Source of the DNA: Candidatus Methanoperedens sp.
GTDB taxonomy: Archaea > Halobacteriota > Methanosarcinia > Methanosarcinales > Methanoperedenaceae
DNA length: 50,910 nt
Assembly: GCA_027460465.1 (NCBI GenBank)
Contig: JAPZAV010000019.1
Span: forward strand, 1-50,910
Reading direction: 5' to 3'
Of this stretch, positions 1 to 7,561 are shown one piece after another. The notes beneath the pieces were generated by a model, which was given only the letters and a program-made list of their open reading frames with translations, was not told the origin of the DNA and made no database searches. Each line of letters opens with the position of its first letter. Position 1 is the first letter of the stretch. The position numbers were made by a program, and so were the translations under genes.

Positions 1-2
1 CA

Positions 3-539
3 AGCGCAAAGGATGATACTGGAAGGGTGGGCGTAGTTATTGATAACGGATGTCTTTTCAGAGGTGGCAAGGAGCAGGCTATCAGGAGCAGGATGCTGGA
101 AGATGATATAATTGAGAGTTTGATACTCTTGCCTGAGAAGTTATTTTATAATACCGGAGCACCGGGCGCCCTGGTATTTTTGAATAAGAATAAACCGAAT
201 GCGAGGAAGGGTAAGGTTTTATTCATCAACGCCAGCAGCGAGTTCGAGCAGCACCCTGAGGTAAGGAAGCTCAACAGGCTCGGTGAGGCTAATATACAGA
301 GGATTGCGGAGGCTTACAGGAAATTTGATGGCGGGGATGGATTTGTTCGCGCGGTTCCTCTGGATGAGATAAAGGAGAATGATTTTAACCTGAATGTTAC
401 TCTTTACGTGTTCCCGCAGGAAGAGGTAGAAGAGATTAATGTGGAGAGGGAATGGCAGGAGCTTCGCATTATAGAGGGGGAGATTGCAGGTGTGGAGGCT
501 AAAATTGAGGGATACTTGAAGGAGATTATGGCAAAATGA
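3..539 (+). CDS. hsdM: Type I restriction-modification DNA methyltransferase subunit HsdM, 3' part
   Basis: The frame is open from the left edge (first codon at 3), so the gene begins outside the window and only about 178 C-terminal residues are seen. The stretch containing GRVGVVIDNGCLFRGGKE, followed by NTGAPGALVFLNKNK, is typical of the end of the N6-adenine methylase domain of HsdM. The catalytic NPPF motif would lie upstream of the window. The last 40 residues look like a charged helical tail (EEINVEREWQEL...), as in subunits that contact HsdS. It overlaps the next gene by 4 bases (ATGA), so the two are probably translationally coupled. The product would methylate adenines at the target set by the HsdS encoded downstream. 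Confidence 0.87.
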   Translation, partial: SAKDDTGRVGVVIDNGCLFRGGKEQAIRSRMLEDDIIESLILLPEKLFYNTGAPGALVFLNKNKPNARKGKVLFINASSEFEQHPEVRKLNRLGEANIQRIAEAYRKFDGGDGFVRAVPLDEIKENDFNLNVTLYVFPQEEVEEINVEREWQELRIIEGEIAGVEAKIEGYLKEIMAK

Positions 540-2098
540 GCGCCTTCAAGGATACAGAAATCGGAGAGTTACTCAAAAAAGTGAAAGAAGGAATCAGCAG
601 GGAAGGCTCCACTATTGAGTACAAGCTCTGCAAATCAGAACTCTCCAAGGACTTGTGGGAGACGATTTCGGCTTTCTCAAACGAAGGCGGTGGATTGATC
701 CTTCTTGGATATGAGAAAATCGGGGATAAGTACGTTCCAGTGAGTGTTAAGAATCCATCCAAGACGCTGGATGATTTTACTTCTCTTGTTGGACAGAAGT
801 TCAATTATTGTCCGATCATCAGGGCTGAAATATTAGAAGATGAGAGTAAACCAATAATCATAATCGATGTTAAAGAAGCGCCAAAACATCAAAAGCCAAT
901 TTATATTAAAGATGCAGGACCGATAAAAGGCGGATTCAAGCGGCTGGGTGCAACTGACATCAGATTGACAGATTCTGATATTGCGCGATATTATCAAGAG
1001 CGTTCAGGGTCAATTGATGCCCAGCTTATCCCGGGCACTAAATTAGAAGATGTTGATAAAAAAACTATTGAATCCTTCAGGAATCTTAGAAAATTAATAA
1101 AACCGGATGCTCCAGAGCTGTTGTTCAACGATTATGAGTTATTGAAAGCATATGACTTGCTTGCATCTGATGGTAATACGATAAATGCCGCAGGCTTGCT
1201 GCTTTTTGGACAGGAAAGTATTGTAAAAAGGCATTTTCCTGCAATGCGTCTTGATATTATACGAATAAAAGGAACAGAATGGGGAAAGGACAGGGATCCA
1301 TTTCTTTCCAGAGATTTGAGAGGAAATCTTTTGAACTTATGGTCTTCTGCACTTGATCTTCTTGATCGGTTCTTTCTTATTCCATTCAAATTGGATGAGA
1401 GGATGATGCGAAATGAAGAAACGGCGCATCGAAAGGCATTGAGAGAGGCGGTGACCAACCTTTTGATGCATCAGAATTATTTTCATTATAGCCCTTCGCA
1501 GGTGAGGGTCTATAACGACAGAGTGGAATTTTATAATCCGGGTTATTCTTTGAAAGACCCTGCCCAGTTTGATTCTCCAGGTTCAAAGCTTCGGAATCCA
1601 CTTATCGCTGCTGTGTTCTATGATATAGGCTGGGCAGAAGCTAAGGGAACAGGGATTAATACAACTAGAGAGGGGCTTCAAGCTGAGGGTTATCCCCCGC
1701 CGGAATATGCAAATGATATGAAGGGAGATACCTTTACCCTCATTTTAAGGTATCCTATAGAACAAGTCACCCGACAAGATACCGAACAAGTCACCGAACA
1801 TGTCGCCGAACATGTTGCAGATTTGATGGACAGGAGTGCCAGAGTTGTTGAATTTTGTAATCAGCCGCGGTCTCTTCGTGAGATCATGGGATTCCTTGGT
1901 TTGAAGCACCGTCCATCCTTTTTGGAGAGTGTCTTGAATCCACTTCTTGAGGCAGGGCTACTGAAAAGAGCAATACCTGATAAACCTAAGAGCAGATTTC
2001 AGAAATATGTTGCGGCAAAGGCGCCAGATCGGTCAACTCCGGTCAACTCTGGTCAAAAAAGGGGAAGAAATGAGCAGGGAGGGAGAAAAAATGACTGA
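536..2098 (+). CDS. AlbA_2 (Schlafen-like)/GHKL-ATPase putative transcriptional regulator
   Basis: This 520-residue protein has the COG2865 layout. An AlbA_2 domain spans about residues 23-145, with the hallmark STIEYK and SAFSNEGGGLILLGYE segments. A GHKL-type ATP-binding domain spans about 295-410 (REAVTNLLMHQNY, N-box-like). A winged helix-turn-helix lies at about 435-500 (SLREIMGFLGLKHRPSFLES). The linker repeats EQVT/EHVAEHVA, as is common in this family. It starts at an ATG overlapping the hsdM stop and is the second gene of the operon. Such proteins are often found inside type I RM loci; a regulatory or accessory defence role is inferred, and the DNA target is unknown. The 3' end overlaps the hsdS-like stub at 2091. 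Confidence 0.85.
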   Translation: MSAFKDTEIGELLKKVKEGISREGSTIEYKLCKSELSKDLWETISAFSNEGGGLILLGYEKIGDKYVPVSVKNPSKTLDDFTSLVGQKFNYCPIIRAEILEDESKPIIIIDVKEAPKHQKPIYIKDAGPIKGGFKRLGATDIRLTDSDIARYYQERSGSIDAQLIPGTKLEDVDKKTIESFRNLRKLIKPDAPELLFNDYELLKAYDLLASDGNTINAAGLLLFGQESIVKRHFPAMRLDIIRIKGTEWGKDRDPFLSRDLRGNLLNLWSSALDLLDRFFLIPFKLDERMMRNEETAHRKALREAVTNLLMHQNYFHYSPSQVRVYNDRVEFYNPGYSLKDPAQFDSPGSKLRNPLIAAVFYDIGWAEAKGTGINTTREGLQAEGYPPPEYANDMKGDTFTLILRYPIEQVTRQDTEQVTEHVAEHVADLMDRSARVVEFCNQPRSLREIMGFLGLKHRPSFLESVLNPLLEAGLLKRAIPDKPKSRFQKYVAAKAPDRSTPVNSGQKRGRNEQGGRKND

Positions 2099-2155
2099 AA
2101 TCGAAGCTATGCCGGAGGGCTGGGAGATTGTGAGGCTGGGGGCACAAAGCGTAGC
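2091..2155 (+). pseudogene. 5' stub of an hsdS gene
   Basis: An ATG at 2091, overlapping the previous stop codon, opens a frame reading MTEIEAMPEGWEIVRLG. This matches the start of the intact HsdS downstream (EIGEMPEGWKALKLEDVG), the PEGW..VRL signature of HsdS N-termini. After about 20 codons the similarity ends and the sequence runs into non-coding repeats. The frame stays open to 2636, but that part translates repeats and is not a plausible protein. I read it as a truncated hsdS start left by recombination or repeat insertion. Confidence 0.6.
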
Positions 2156-2191
2156 AATCCAGACTGAAAAAATACTGGCGCATATTTATCA

Positions 2192-2636
2192 AACACGGAT
2201 GACATGGATCGGACGGATCTTCACGGATATTTTTAATCCGTGGGTATCCGCGTCATCCGCGCAATCCGTGTTCTATCGTATTCCACCAATAATTGATGAA
2301 GGTAAAAAACCGCAGATGAACGCGGATGAACGCAGATTAATTTCATCGGTTCACAGCAAAGGACGCAAAGAGCGTAAAGCAATGCAGCAGGAAACACTGC
2401 GCTCTGGAGTGATAAAAATCAGATACGGTATAAACAACGAACTCGAACGAACTGATACGAACTCAGATCATTCAGAGTTCGTACGAGTTCGCATCAGTTC
2501 TCTGCTAATGTCTATTTTGCTGTTCTCTTTGCGTCCTTGGAGCTCTTTGCGGTTGAATGCCTTTTCCACCCCGGCGCATGAGCGCGCGCCGCCTGCGCCT
2601 GCCGTTCGCCCGTGGACAAACCGCGCGGAGGGATGA
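2192..2636 (+). repeat. Composite repeat cassette, copy 1 (modules A-B-C-D-C'-E)
   Basis: This intergenic stretch has no credible gene. Module A (2192-2272) is a palindrome whose ends are AACACGGAT and ATCCGTGTT, with an inner CACGGAT/ATCCGTG stem. Module B (about 2304-2345) is rich in CGCAGATGAACGCGGATGAA. Module C (about 2351-2380) is a tandem of the 9-mer CGCAAAGRR. Module D (about 2436-2500) is an inverted set of GAACTCG/CGAGTTC words. Module C' (about 2524-2556) is C in inverse orientation. Module E (about 2567-2636) is a GC-rich tail with GGCGCATGAGCGCGCGCC. Copies 2-4 lie at 3761, 5402 and 5785. The last bases of E (GGAGGG, 2627-2632) appear to serve as ribosome binding site for the next gene. 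Confidence 0.8.
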
Positions 2637-2639
2637 ATT

Positions 2640-3734
2640 TTGGCGAAGGGCAAATTACAAAAAGAGAGCAGCATGGGAGTTGAAAGAAAGGGTCAACATA
2701 AACTTAGTGAAACTGCTAAGAGAATGACGAAAGAAGCAAACTCTTCTCTCTATAACCAGATAAGGCAAATTCTACTGGATGCACAGAACACTGTAGCTCA
2801 TACGATCAATCTGGTTATGGTGCAGGCTTATTTTGAAATTGGTCGCTTGATTGTCGAGGAAGAACAACATGGTGAAACCCGTGCCGGATACGGAGAAGAA
2901 ACATTGGTGACTCTTTCCAGAAGGCTAAGAGCCGAGTTTGGCAGGGGATATTCAGTGCGCAATCTCAGAAACATGAGGACTTTTTACGTCACCTTTAAAA
3001 ATCGGCAGACACTGTCTGCCAAATTAAGCTGGTCTCATTATATTCTTCTTATGCGTCTGGATGATGAACATGCGCGGAACTTTTACTTGAAGGAATCGGA
3101 AGCAGAAAACTGGTCTGTGAGAGAACTGGACCGACAGATTAATTCCCTGCTTTTCGAGCGTCTGGCGCTTAGCCGTGATAAGGCAGAGGTAAAAGCTCTA
3201 GCTGAAAAGGGACATATCCTGGAATCTCCTCGCGATCTGGTAAAGGACCCGTATGTTCTGGAATTTCTGGGATTACAAGAGCAAGTAGTGTACACTGAGA
3301 AGGAGCTTGAGACTGCTCTCATTGATAATCTGCAAAGTTTTTTGCTTGAACTGGGAAAAGGTTTCAGTTTTGTTTCACGCCAGAAACGTATCACACTGGA
3401 TGCCGAGCACTTCTACATCGATCTTGTCTTCTACAACCGCTTGCTGCACTGCTTTGTATTGATAGATCTGAAAATCGGCAAGCTTACACATCAGGATCTG
3501 GGTCAGATGCAGATGTATGTCAATTATTATGATCGGGAAGTCAGGGGAAAGGATGAAGAACGAACGATTGGCATAATTCTCTGCCACGATAAGAAAGAGA
3601 CCATTGCTCGTTACACGCTGCCTGAGAACAATACCCAGATATTCGCTTCGAAATATAAACTGTACCTGCCCACGGAAGATGAACTCATCCGGGAGGTTGA
3701 TCAGGTAGCAAAGAGGTTGGAGGGGATGGAGTGA
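2640..3734 (+). CDS. YhcG/DUF1016-family PD-(D/E)XK nuclease
   Basis: This 364-residue protein has two parts. The N-terminal DUF1016 helical domain spans about residues 36-190 (VMVQAYFEIGRLIVEEEQ, SVRNLRNMRTFY, LSWSHYILL). The C-terminal PD-(D/E)XK nuclease fold spans about 205-350, with D261 (FYIDLVFYN) and D276-L-K278 (LIDLKIGKL) as probable metal-binding and catalytic residues. The length is normal for the family. The TTG at 2640 sits 7 bases after GGAGGG, so I prefer it; the ATG at 2673 is the alternative. YhcG proteins are commonly embedded in type I RM loci and defence islands. Nucleic-acid cleavage is inferred from the fold and the exact role is not known. It is flanked on both sides by repeat cassettes. 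Confidence 0.88.
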   Translation: MAKGKLQKESSMGVERKGQHKLSETAKRMTKEANSSLYNQIRQILLDAQNTVAHTINLVMVQAYFEIGRLIVEEEQHGETRAGYGEETLVTLSRRLRAEFGRGYSVRNLRNMRTFYVTFKNRQTLSAKLSWSHYILLMRLDDEHARNFYLKESEAENWSVRELDRQINSLLFERLALSRDKAEVKALAEKGHILESPRDLVKDPYVLEFLGLQEQVVYTEKELETALIDNLQSFLLELGKGFSFVSRQKRITLDAEHFYIDLVFYNRLLHCFVLIDLKIGKLTHQDLGQMQMYVNYYDREVRGKDEERTIGIILCHDKKETIARYTLPENNTQIFASKYKLYLPTEDELIREVDQVAKRLEGME

Positions 3735-3760
3735 TGATTGAGATTGGGTTTAGATGGAAA

Positions 3761-4080
3761 GAACCGCAGATAAACGCGGATGAACGCAGATACATTCCTA
3801 TAACAGGATTTGACGAAATAATCCACCACAAAGGACGCAAAGAGCGCAAAGGAGTGCAGCATGAACCTTTGCTCTCTTGTGTAACAAAAATCAGAAACGT
3901 TATAAACAACGAACTCGAACGAACTGAAAAGAACTCAGGTCATTCAGAGTTCGTGCGAGTTCGTATTAGTTCGCTGTTAATTTCCGTTTTAAGGCTTTTA
4001 TTCACCCCGGCGCATGAGCGTGCGCAGCCTGCGCCTTCCGTTCATCTGCGGACAAGCCGCGCGGGGGGATGAGCATGGAG
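3761..4080 (+). repeat. Composite repeat cassette, copy 2 (modules B-C-D-E)
   Basis: The 407-base gap between the YhcG nuclease and the Fic gene holds modules B (3761-3793, GCAGATAAACGCGGATGAAC), C (about 3827-3852, CGCAAAG tandem), D (about 3907-3975, inverted GAACTCG words) and E (about 4001-4080, GGCGCATGAGCGTGCGC). Module A and the inverse C arm are absent, so this copy is shorter than copies 1 and 4. E ends in an ATG at 4071 that opens MSMEGGRM, the same start as intact HsdS at 6261; it runs only a few codons before unrelated sequence. No protein-coding content is credible. Confidence 0.75.
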
Positions 4081-4141
4081 GGCGGGAGGATGACGGACAT
4101 TTTTAGATTATCGGAGAAATTAAAGGTGGTGAGTTTTAAGA

Positions 4142-5188
4142 ATGTATAGACCAAAATTCATAATCACTAATAAAATCAACAATGAGCTTCTTGAAATAGA
4201 AAGAACAAGGGGTTTCCTTGACGCTGCGCAATTGAAGGGCGACTGGATAAAAGAAATGCAAAGCGCGGCGCTCATTCTTGAGGCGCATCATTCCACCCAT
4301 ATTGAGGGAACACAGCTTACACTTTCCGAAGCGCAGAAGATACTTGCGGGTAAACCTGTGAAAGGAGTAAGACCTGATGATCGGCAGGAGCTGTTGAATT
4401 ATAAAGACGCCATGAATTTTGTTTCTGAATACCTGGACAGAAAATCTGAAATCACCGAGGAGATGATCAGGGACATTCACAGGATACTTGTTAAAGATGT
4501 CAGGGGCGGGTCTCTTGAACCTGGACGCTACAGGAGGATTCAGAATTATGTGGTGAATTCCCTGACAGGGGAGATAATCTACACACCGCCTCCCTCAGAG
4601 GATGTCCCGGCGCTGATGAACGAATTCGTGGATTGGCTAAATGAGGAAAAAGATATTTCACCCATCCTGATGGCAGGAGTGGCTCAACACAGGTTCGTTG
4701 ATATCCATCCCTTTCTGGATGGTAACGGCAGGACAGCACGGGTTCTCTGCACTCTTATTCTTTATCAGAACGGCTACGACTTCAAGAGACTCTTTTCCCT
4801 GTCGGAATTCTATGATAAGAATAGACGACAGTATTACGATTCAATACAGTCGGTGAGGGAGATGGGTATGGATACGACTGTTTGGCTTGAATATTTCGTC
4901 AGGGGATTGAAGAACCAGATGCTTGAAGTCAAGAATAAAGGAGAGGTAGCAATCAGAAAGGAGGTTGTTATAGAGAGGGCTGAAATGCTTAACCTGAATG
5001 ACAGGCAGCGGAAGATTCTGATGTATTTGCTTGAGGAAAAAAGGGCATCTGTTGATGAAATCGGAAGGATGTTCGATTTCGTCAGAAGAACTATCCAGCG
5101 CGACCTCGCAAAAATGGTTGAGCTGGGTTTGATTAAGGAGGTAGCAAAAAGCAAGACTGACCCGACCAAGTACTATGAATTACTGTGA
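4142..5188 (+). CDS. Fic-family protein (putative AMPylase) with C-terminal winged helix
   Basis: This 348-residue Fic/DOC protein carries a perfect active-site loop HPFLDGNGRTAR at residues 189-200. H189 is the expected catalytic base. An N-terminal inhibitory motif of the (S/T)xxxE(G/N) type is seen at residues 51-56 (STHIEG), so the enzyme would be auto-inhibited in cis (class II Fic). A winged helix at about 280-348 (RRTIQRDLAKMVELGLIKEV) suggests DNA binding or autoregulation. GGTGGTGAG at about 4127-4135 is a fair ribosome binding site for the ATG at 4142. Fic proteins transfer AMP or related groups to protein hydroxyls; the target here is unknown. It is a single gene between two repeat cassettes, so it looks like cargo of the rearranged RM island. 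Confidence 0.92.
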   Translation: MYRPKFIITNKINNELLEIERTRGFLDAAQLKGDWIKEMQSAALILEAHHSTHIEGTQLTLSEAQKILAGKPVKGVRPDDRQELLNYKDAMNFVSEYLDRKSEITEEMIRDIHRILVKDVRGGSLEPGRYRRIQNYVVNSLTGEIIYTPPPSEDVPALMNEFVDWLNEEKDISPILMAGVAQHRFVDIHPFLDGNGRTARVLCTLILYQNGYDFKRLFSLSEFYDKNRRQYYDSIQSVREMGMDTTVWLEYFVRGLKNQMLEVKNKGEVAIRKEVVIERAEMLNLNDRQRKILMYLLEEKRASVDEIGRMFDFVRRTIQRDLAKMVELGLIKEVAKSKTDPTKYYELL

Positions 5189-5228
5189 CATCTACTGTGA
5201 CAATGCTGTGACATCTACTATGACATTG
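5183..5228 (+). repeat. 23-bp tandem duplication at the Fic stop codon
   Basis: Two adjacent 23-base units (5183-5205 and 5206-5228) match at 21 of 23 positions. Each begins CTGTGACATCTACT. The first contains the Fic TGA stop codon. It looks like a local slippage duplication and has no obvious function. Confidence 0.8.
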
Positions 5229-5236
5229 AGGATCGC

Positions 5237-5340
5237 ATGAAAACCGAGGAGATAATGAAAGATAGCGCATATAACTACAAACTCACCAAGAGCGGCGCCC
5301 TGTCTGAGGGGTGGAAGGCGGTGAGGCTGAGGATGCAAAG
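5237..5340 (+). pseudogene. Possible second hsdS 5' stub
   Basis: A frame from ATG 5237 includes LSEGWKAVRLR, which resembles the PEGWKALKL/PEGWEIVRL start of HsdS proteins in this locus. Similarity stops after about ten residues and the frame then enters repeat modules. The first 25 codons resemble nothing I recognise. This is weaker than the stub at 2091 because the proline is replaced by serine and the match is short. Confidence 0.4.
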
Positions 5341-5401
5341 AACGCAAGGCGCAGCAATCCTGCACGAAGAAGTGCTGCTACTACGACTTCGAACACAGAT
5401 G

Positions 5402-5735
5402 ACACGGATTGGATGGATTTTCACGGATATTTTTAATCCGTGGGCATCCGCGCAATCCGTGTTCCATCGTAATCCAGAAACAATTGACGACGATAAAAAA
5501 CCGCAGATAAACGCAGATGAACGCAGATACGTTTCTGTAACGTATTTCATCAAAACAACTCACCGCAAAGGACGCAAAGAGCGCAAAGCAATGCAGCAGG
5601 AATCTTTGCGTCCTTTGCGCTCTTTGCGGTTGAACGTCTTTTCTGCCCCGGCGCATGAGCGCGCGCCGCCGCAGCCAGCGCCTGCCGTTCATCTGCGATC
5701 GAGCCGCGCGGGGGGATGAGTATGGAGGGCGGGAG
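5402..5735 (+). repeat. Composite repeat cassette, copy 3 (modules A-B-C-C'-E)
   Basis: Module A (5402-5462) has terminal arms ACACGGATT/AATCCGTGT and the inner CACGGAT/ATCCGTG stem. B lies at about 5497-5529. C and its inverse arm are almost contiguous here (about 5561-5634) and can fold into one long hairpin of CGCAAAG units facing CTTTGCG units. D is missing. E (about 5644-5720) ends GCGCGGGGGGATGAG, and its ATG at 5716 opens MSMEGGRMREIGEM, again the HsdS start, lost after about 15 codons. The open frames across this stretch on both strands translate repeat sequence and are not genes. Confidence 0.8.
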
Positions 5736-5784
5736 GATGAGGGAAATCGGGGAGATGCTACAGCAGCGACATGGCACACTGGTG

Positions 5785-6280
5785 CCACGGATCGGATGGA
5801 TTTTCACGGATATAATCAATCCGTGCGTATCCGCGTCATCCGCGCAATCCGCGTTCTATCCCATGGATAATAAACCACAGAGAGCACAGAGGACACAGAG
5901 ACAAGAATCAATTCTCTGTTCTCTCTGTGTGCTCTGTGGTGGATTGATTTTATCCATTGCAAAGGATTTTGATAAAACAACTCACCGCAAAGGACGCAAA
6001 GAGCGCGAAGCGGCGCAGCATGAACCTTTGCTCTCTTGTGTATCAAAAACCAGATACGGTATAAACAGCGAACTCCGACGAACTGAAACGAACTCCGGCT
6101 ATTCAGAGTTCGTGCGAGTTCGTATTAGCTCGCTGTTAACGTCTATTCTGTTACCTTTGCGTCCTTTGCGCTCTTTGCGGTTAAACGTCTTTTCCGCCCC
6201 GGCGCATGGGCGCGCGCTGCTTGCGCCTGCCGTTCATCCGCGATCGAGCCGCGCGGGGGGATGAGCATGGAGGGCGGAGG
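5785..6280 (+). repeat. Composite repeat cassette, copy 4 (modules A-F-C-D-C'-E)
   Basis: This is the longest copy. A spans about 5785-5857, F 5874-5940, C about 5980-6010, D about 6067-6140, C' about 6153-6184 and E about 6196-6260. Its E module runs directly into the start of intact hsdS at 6261, and GCGCGGGGGG lies immediately upstream of that ATG. Together with copy 3 it fills the 1.07 kb between the Fic gene and hsdS, where I see no gene. Confidence 0.8.
5874..5940 (+). repeat. Module F: long hairpin-forming inverted repeat
   Basis: The left arm begins ACCACAGAGAGCACAGAG and the right arm ends GTGCTCTGTGGT. The arms are about 28 bases each with a short central spacer (CAAGAATCAA). It is built of CACAGAG words and occurs only in cassette copy 4. 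It could form a stable stem in RNA or single-stranded DNA; any function is unknown. Confidence 0.8.
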
Positions 6281-7532
6281 AATTCTGGAAATTGGAGAGA
6301 TGCCGGAGGGGTGGAAAGCCCTGAAGCTGGAGGATGTTGGAGTTTTGCAATATGGTTTTACAGCTTCTGCCAAGAACGATAATACAGGAATAAAGTTATT
6401 GAGAATAACAGACATTACTGATATTGGAATTGATTGGCCAAATGTCCCTTATTGTGATTTAAAAGATTCTGAATTTAAAAAATATGAGTTAAGCAAAGGC
6501 GATGTCTTATTTGCACGAATAGGTTCAACGACTGGTAAAACTTGTTATATTGACAGACATGTGAAAGGAGTCTTTGCATCTTATCTCATAAGATTCCGAC
6601 CTTTAGCGGATGACATAGAAACAAATTTCCTGTATTTTTATACCCAATCACGATTATATTGGTCACAAATTAATAAAAATAAGGAAGCCCATTTGAAGAA
6701 AGGAATAAATGCAAAAGTTTTGGGAAATCTCTTAATGCCTCTCCCCCCTCTCCCCGAACAGCGCCGCATCGCCGAAGTCCTGGGTACGGTGGACAGCGCC
6801 ATCCAGAAGGTGGGCGGCGCCATCGAGAGCACGGAGCGCCTGAAGAAGGGGCTGATGCAGAGGCTGCTGATGAGGGGGATAGGGCATGAGAGGTTCAAGG
6901 AGAGCGAGGTGGGGAGGGTGCCGGAGGAGTGGGAGGTGGTGAGGCTGGGGGATGTTGCAGATGATTTTGTTGGTGGAGGAACTCCTTCAACGACTAATCC
7001 AGATTATTGGAATGGAAAAATTGCTTGGATGACAAGCTCGCACATTAACGGAAGGATAGTGAATTCAGGGCAACGTCTCATCACAGAAAAAGGCTTGAAA
7101 GAAAGCTCAACTCATTTAATACCAAAGGACAATTTATTAGTTGCCACCCGTGTCGGAATAGGAAAGGCAGCAATTAATTCAATTGATGTCGCCATAAGTC
7201 AGGATTTGACAGGTGTTATAATCAAAAAAGATAAAGTAAATGCGGATTATATTTATTGGGTTTTGCTTGCCAATCTCAATAAACTAAAATCTCTGGCGCA
7301 AGGTAGCACAATAAAAGGGATATTAAAAGACGATTTAGCAAACTTGAAAATCCCCCTCCCTCCTCTCCCCGAACAGCGCCGCATCGCCGAAATCCTGAGC
7401 GCCGTTGACAGGAAGCTGGAGCTTGAGCGCAGGAGGAAGGAGAAGCTTTCGAGGGTAAAGAAGGGGCTGATGAACGAGCTGCTGACGGGGAGGAAGAGGT
7501 TAAAGGTGGAAAATGACGGAAACATTTATTAG
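6261..7532 (+). CDS. hsdS: Type I restriction-modification specificity subunit HsdS
   Basis: This 423-residue protein has the two-target-domain HsdS layout. TRD1 is about residues 12-155, and conserved helical region 1 is about 156-215 (LPPLPEQRRIAEVL). TRD2 begins at about 216 with VPEEWEVVRLGDV. Conserved region 2 is about 365-415 (LPPLPEQRRIAEILSAVDRK, ending KKGLMNELLTGRKR). HsdS sets the DNA target for HsdM and HsdR. The ATG at 6261 follows a GGGGGG run; an in-frame ATG at 6267 is possible. The conserved regions are GC-rich, while both TRDs are AT-rich, the usual sign of TRD exchange. DNA copies of conserved region 2 recur at 8731 and 9903. Confidence 0.95.
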   Translation: MSMEGGGILEIGEMPEGWKALKLEDVGVLQYGFTASAKNDNTGIKLLRITDITDIGIDWPNVPYCDLKDSEFKKYELSKGDVLFARIGSTTGKTCYIDRHVKGVFASYLIRFRPLADDIETNFLYFYTQSRLYWSQINKNKEAHLKKGINAKVLGNLLMPLPPLPEQRRIAEVLGTVDSAIQKVGGAIESTERLKKGLMQRLLMRGIGHERFKESEVGRVPEEWEVVRLGDVADDFVGGGTPSTTNPDYWNGKIAWMTSSHINGRIVNSGQRLITEKGLKESSTHLIPKDNLLVATRVGIGKAAINSIDVAISQDLTGVIIKKDKVNADYIYWVLLANLNKLKSLAQGSTIKGILKDDLANLKIPLPPLPEQRRIAEILSAVDRKLELERRRKEKLSRVKKGLMNELLTGRKRLKVENDGNIY

Positions 7533-7535
7533 TAA

Positions 7536-7561
7536 TGGAACAAATTTGTTACATATGGAAC
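7536..7561 (+). promoter_or_regulatory. Putative operator, copy 1
   Basis: The 26-base element starts TGGAACAAAT and ends TACATATGGAAC. It differs at one position from the element at 10201-10226. It contains the 12-base palindrome AACAAATTTGTT and two direct GGAAC words. It overlaps the ATG (7555) of the HTH-nucleotidyltransferase gene, so autoregulation by that gene's HTH domain is an attractive inference. No binding data are available. Confidence 0.5.

Noticed and set aside
2007-2636. Open frame of 209 residues over cassette 1
   Set aside because: Apart from the first 20 codons (hsdS stub) it only translates inverted repeats and words that recur in the other cassettes.
3731-4072. Open frame of 113 residues after the YhcG nuclease
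   Set aside because: It translates cassette 2; the same peptide fragments appear in the frames over cassettes 1 and 4.
5237-6264. Open frames on both strands between Fic and hsdS
   Set aside because: All are built from repeat modules, and their peptides recur between copies in different frames, which real genes would not show.
2192-6280. CRISPR array
   Set aside because: The repeats are long, modular and palindromic with no regular short spacers, and no cas gene is nearby.
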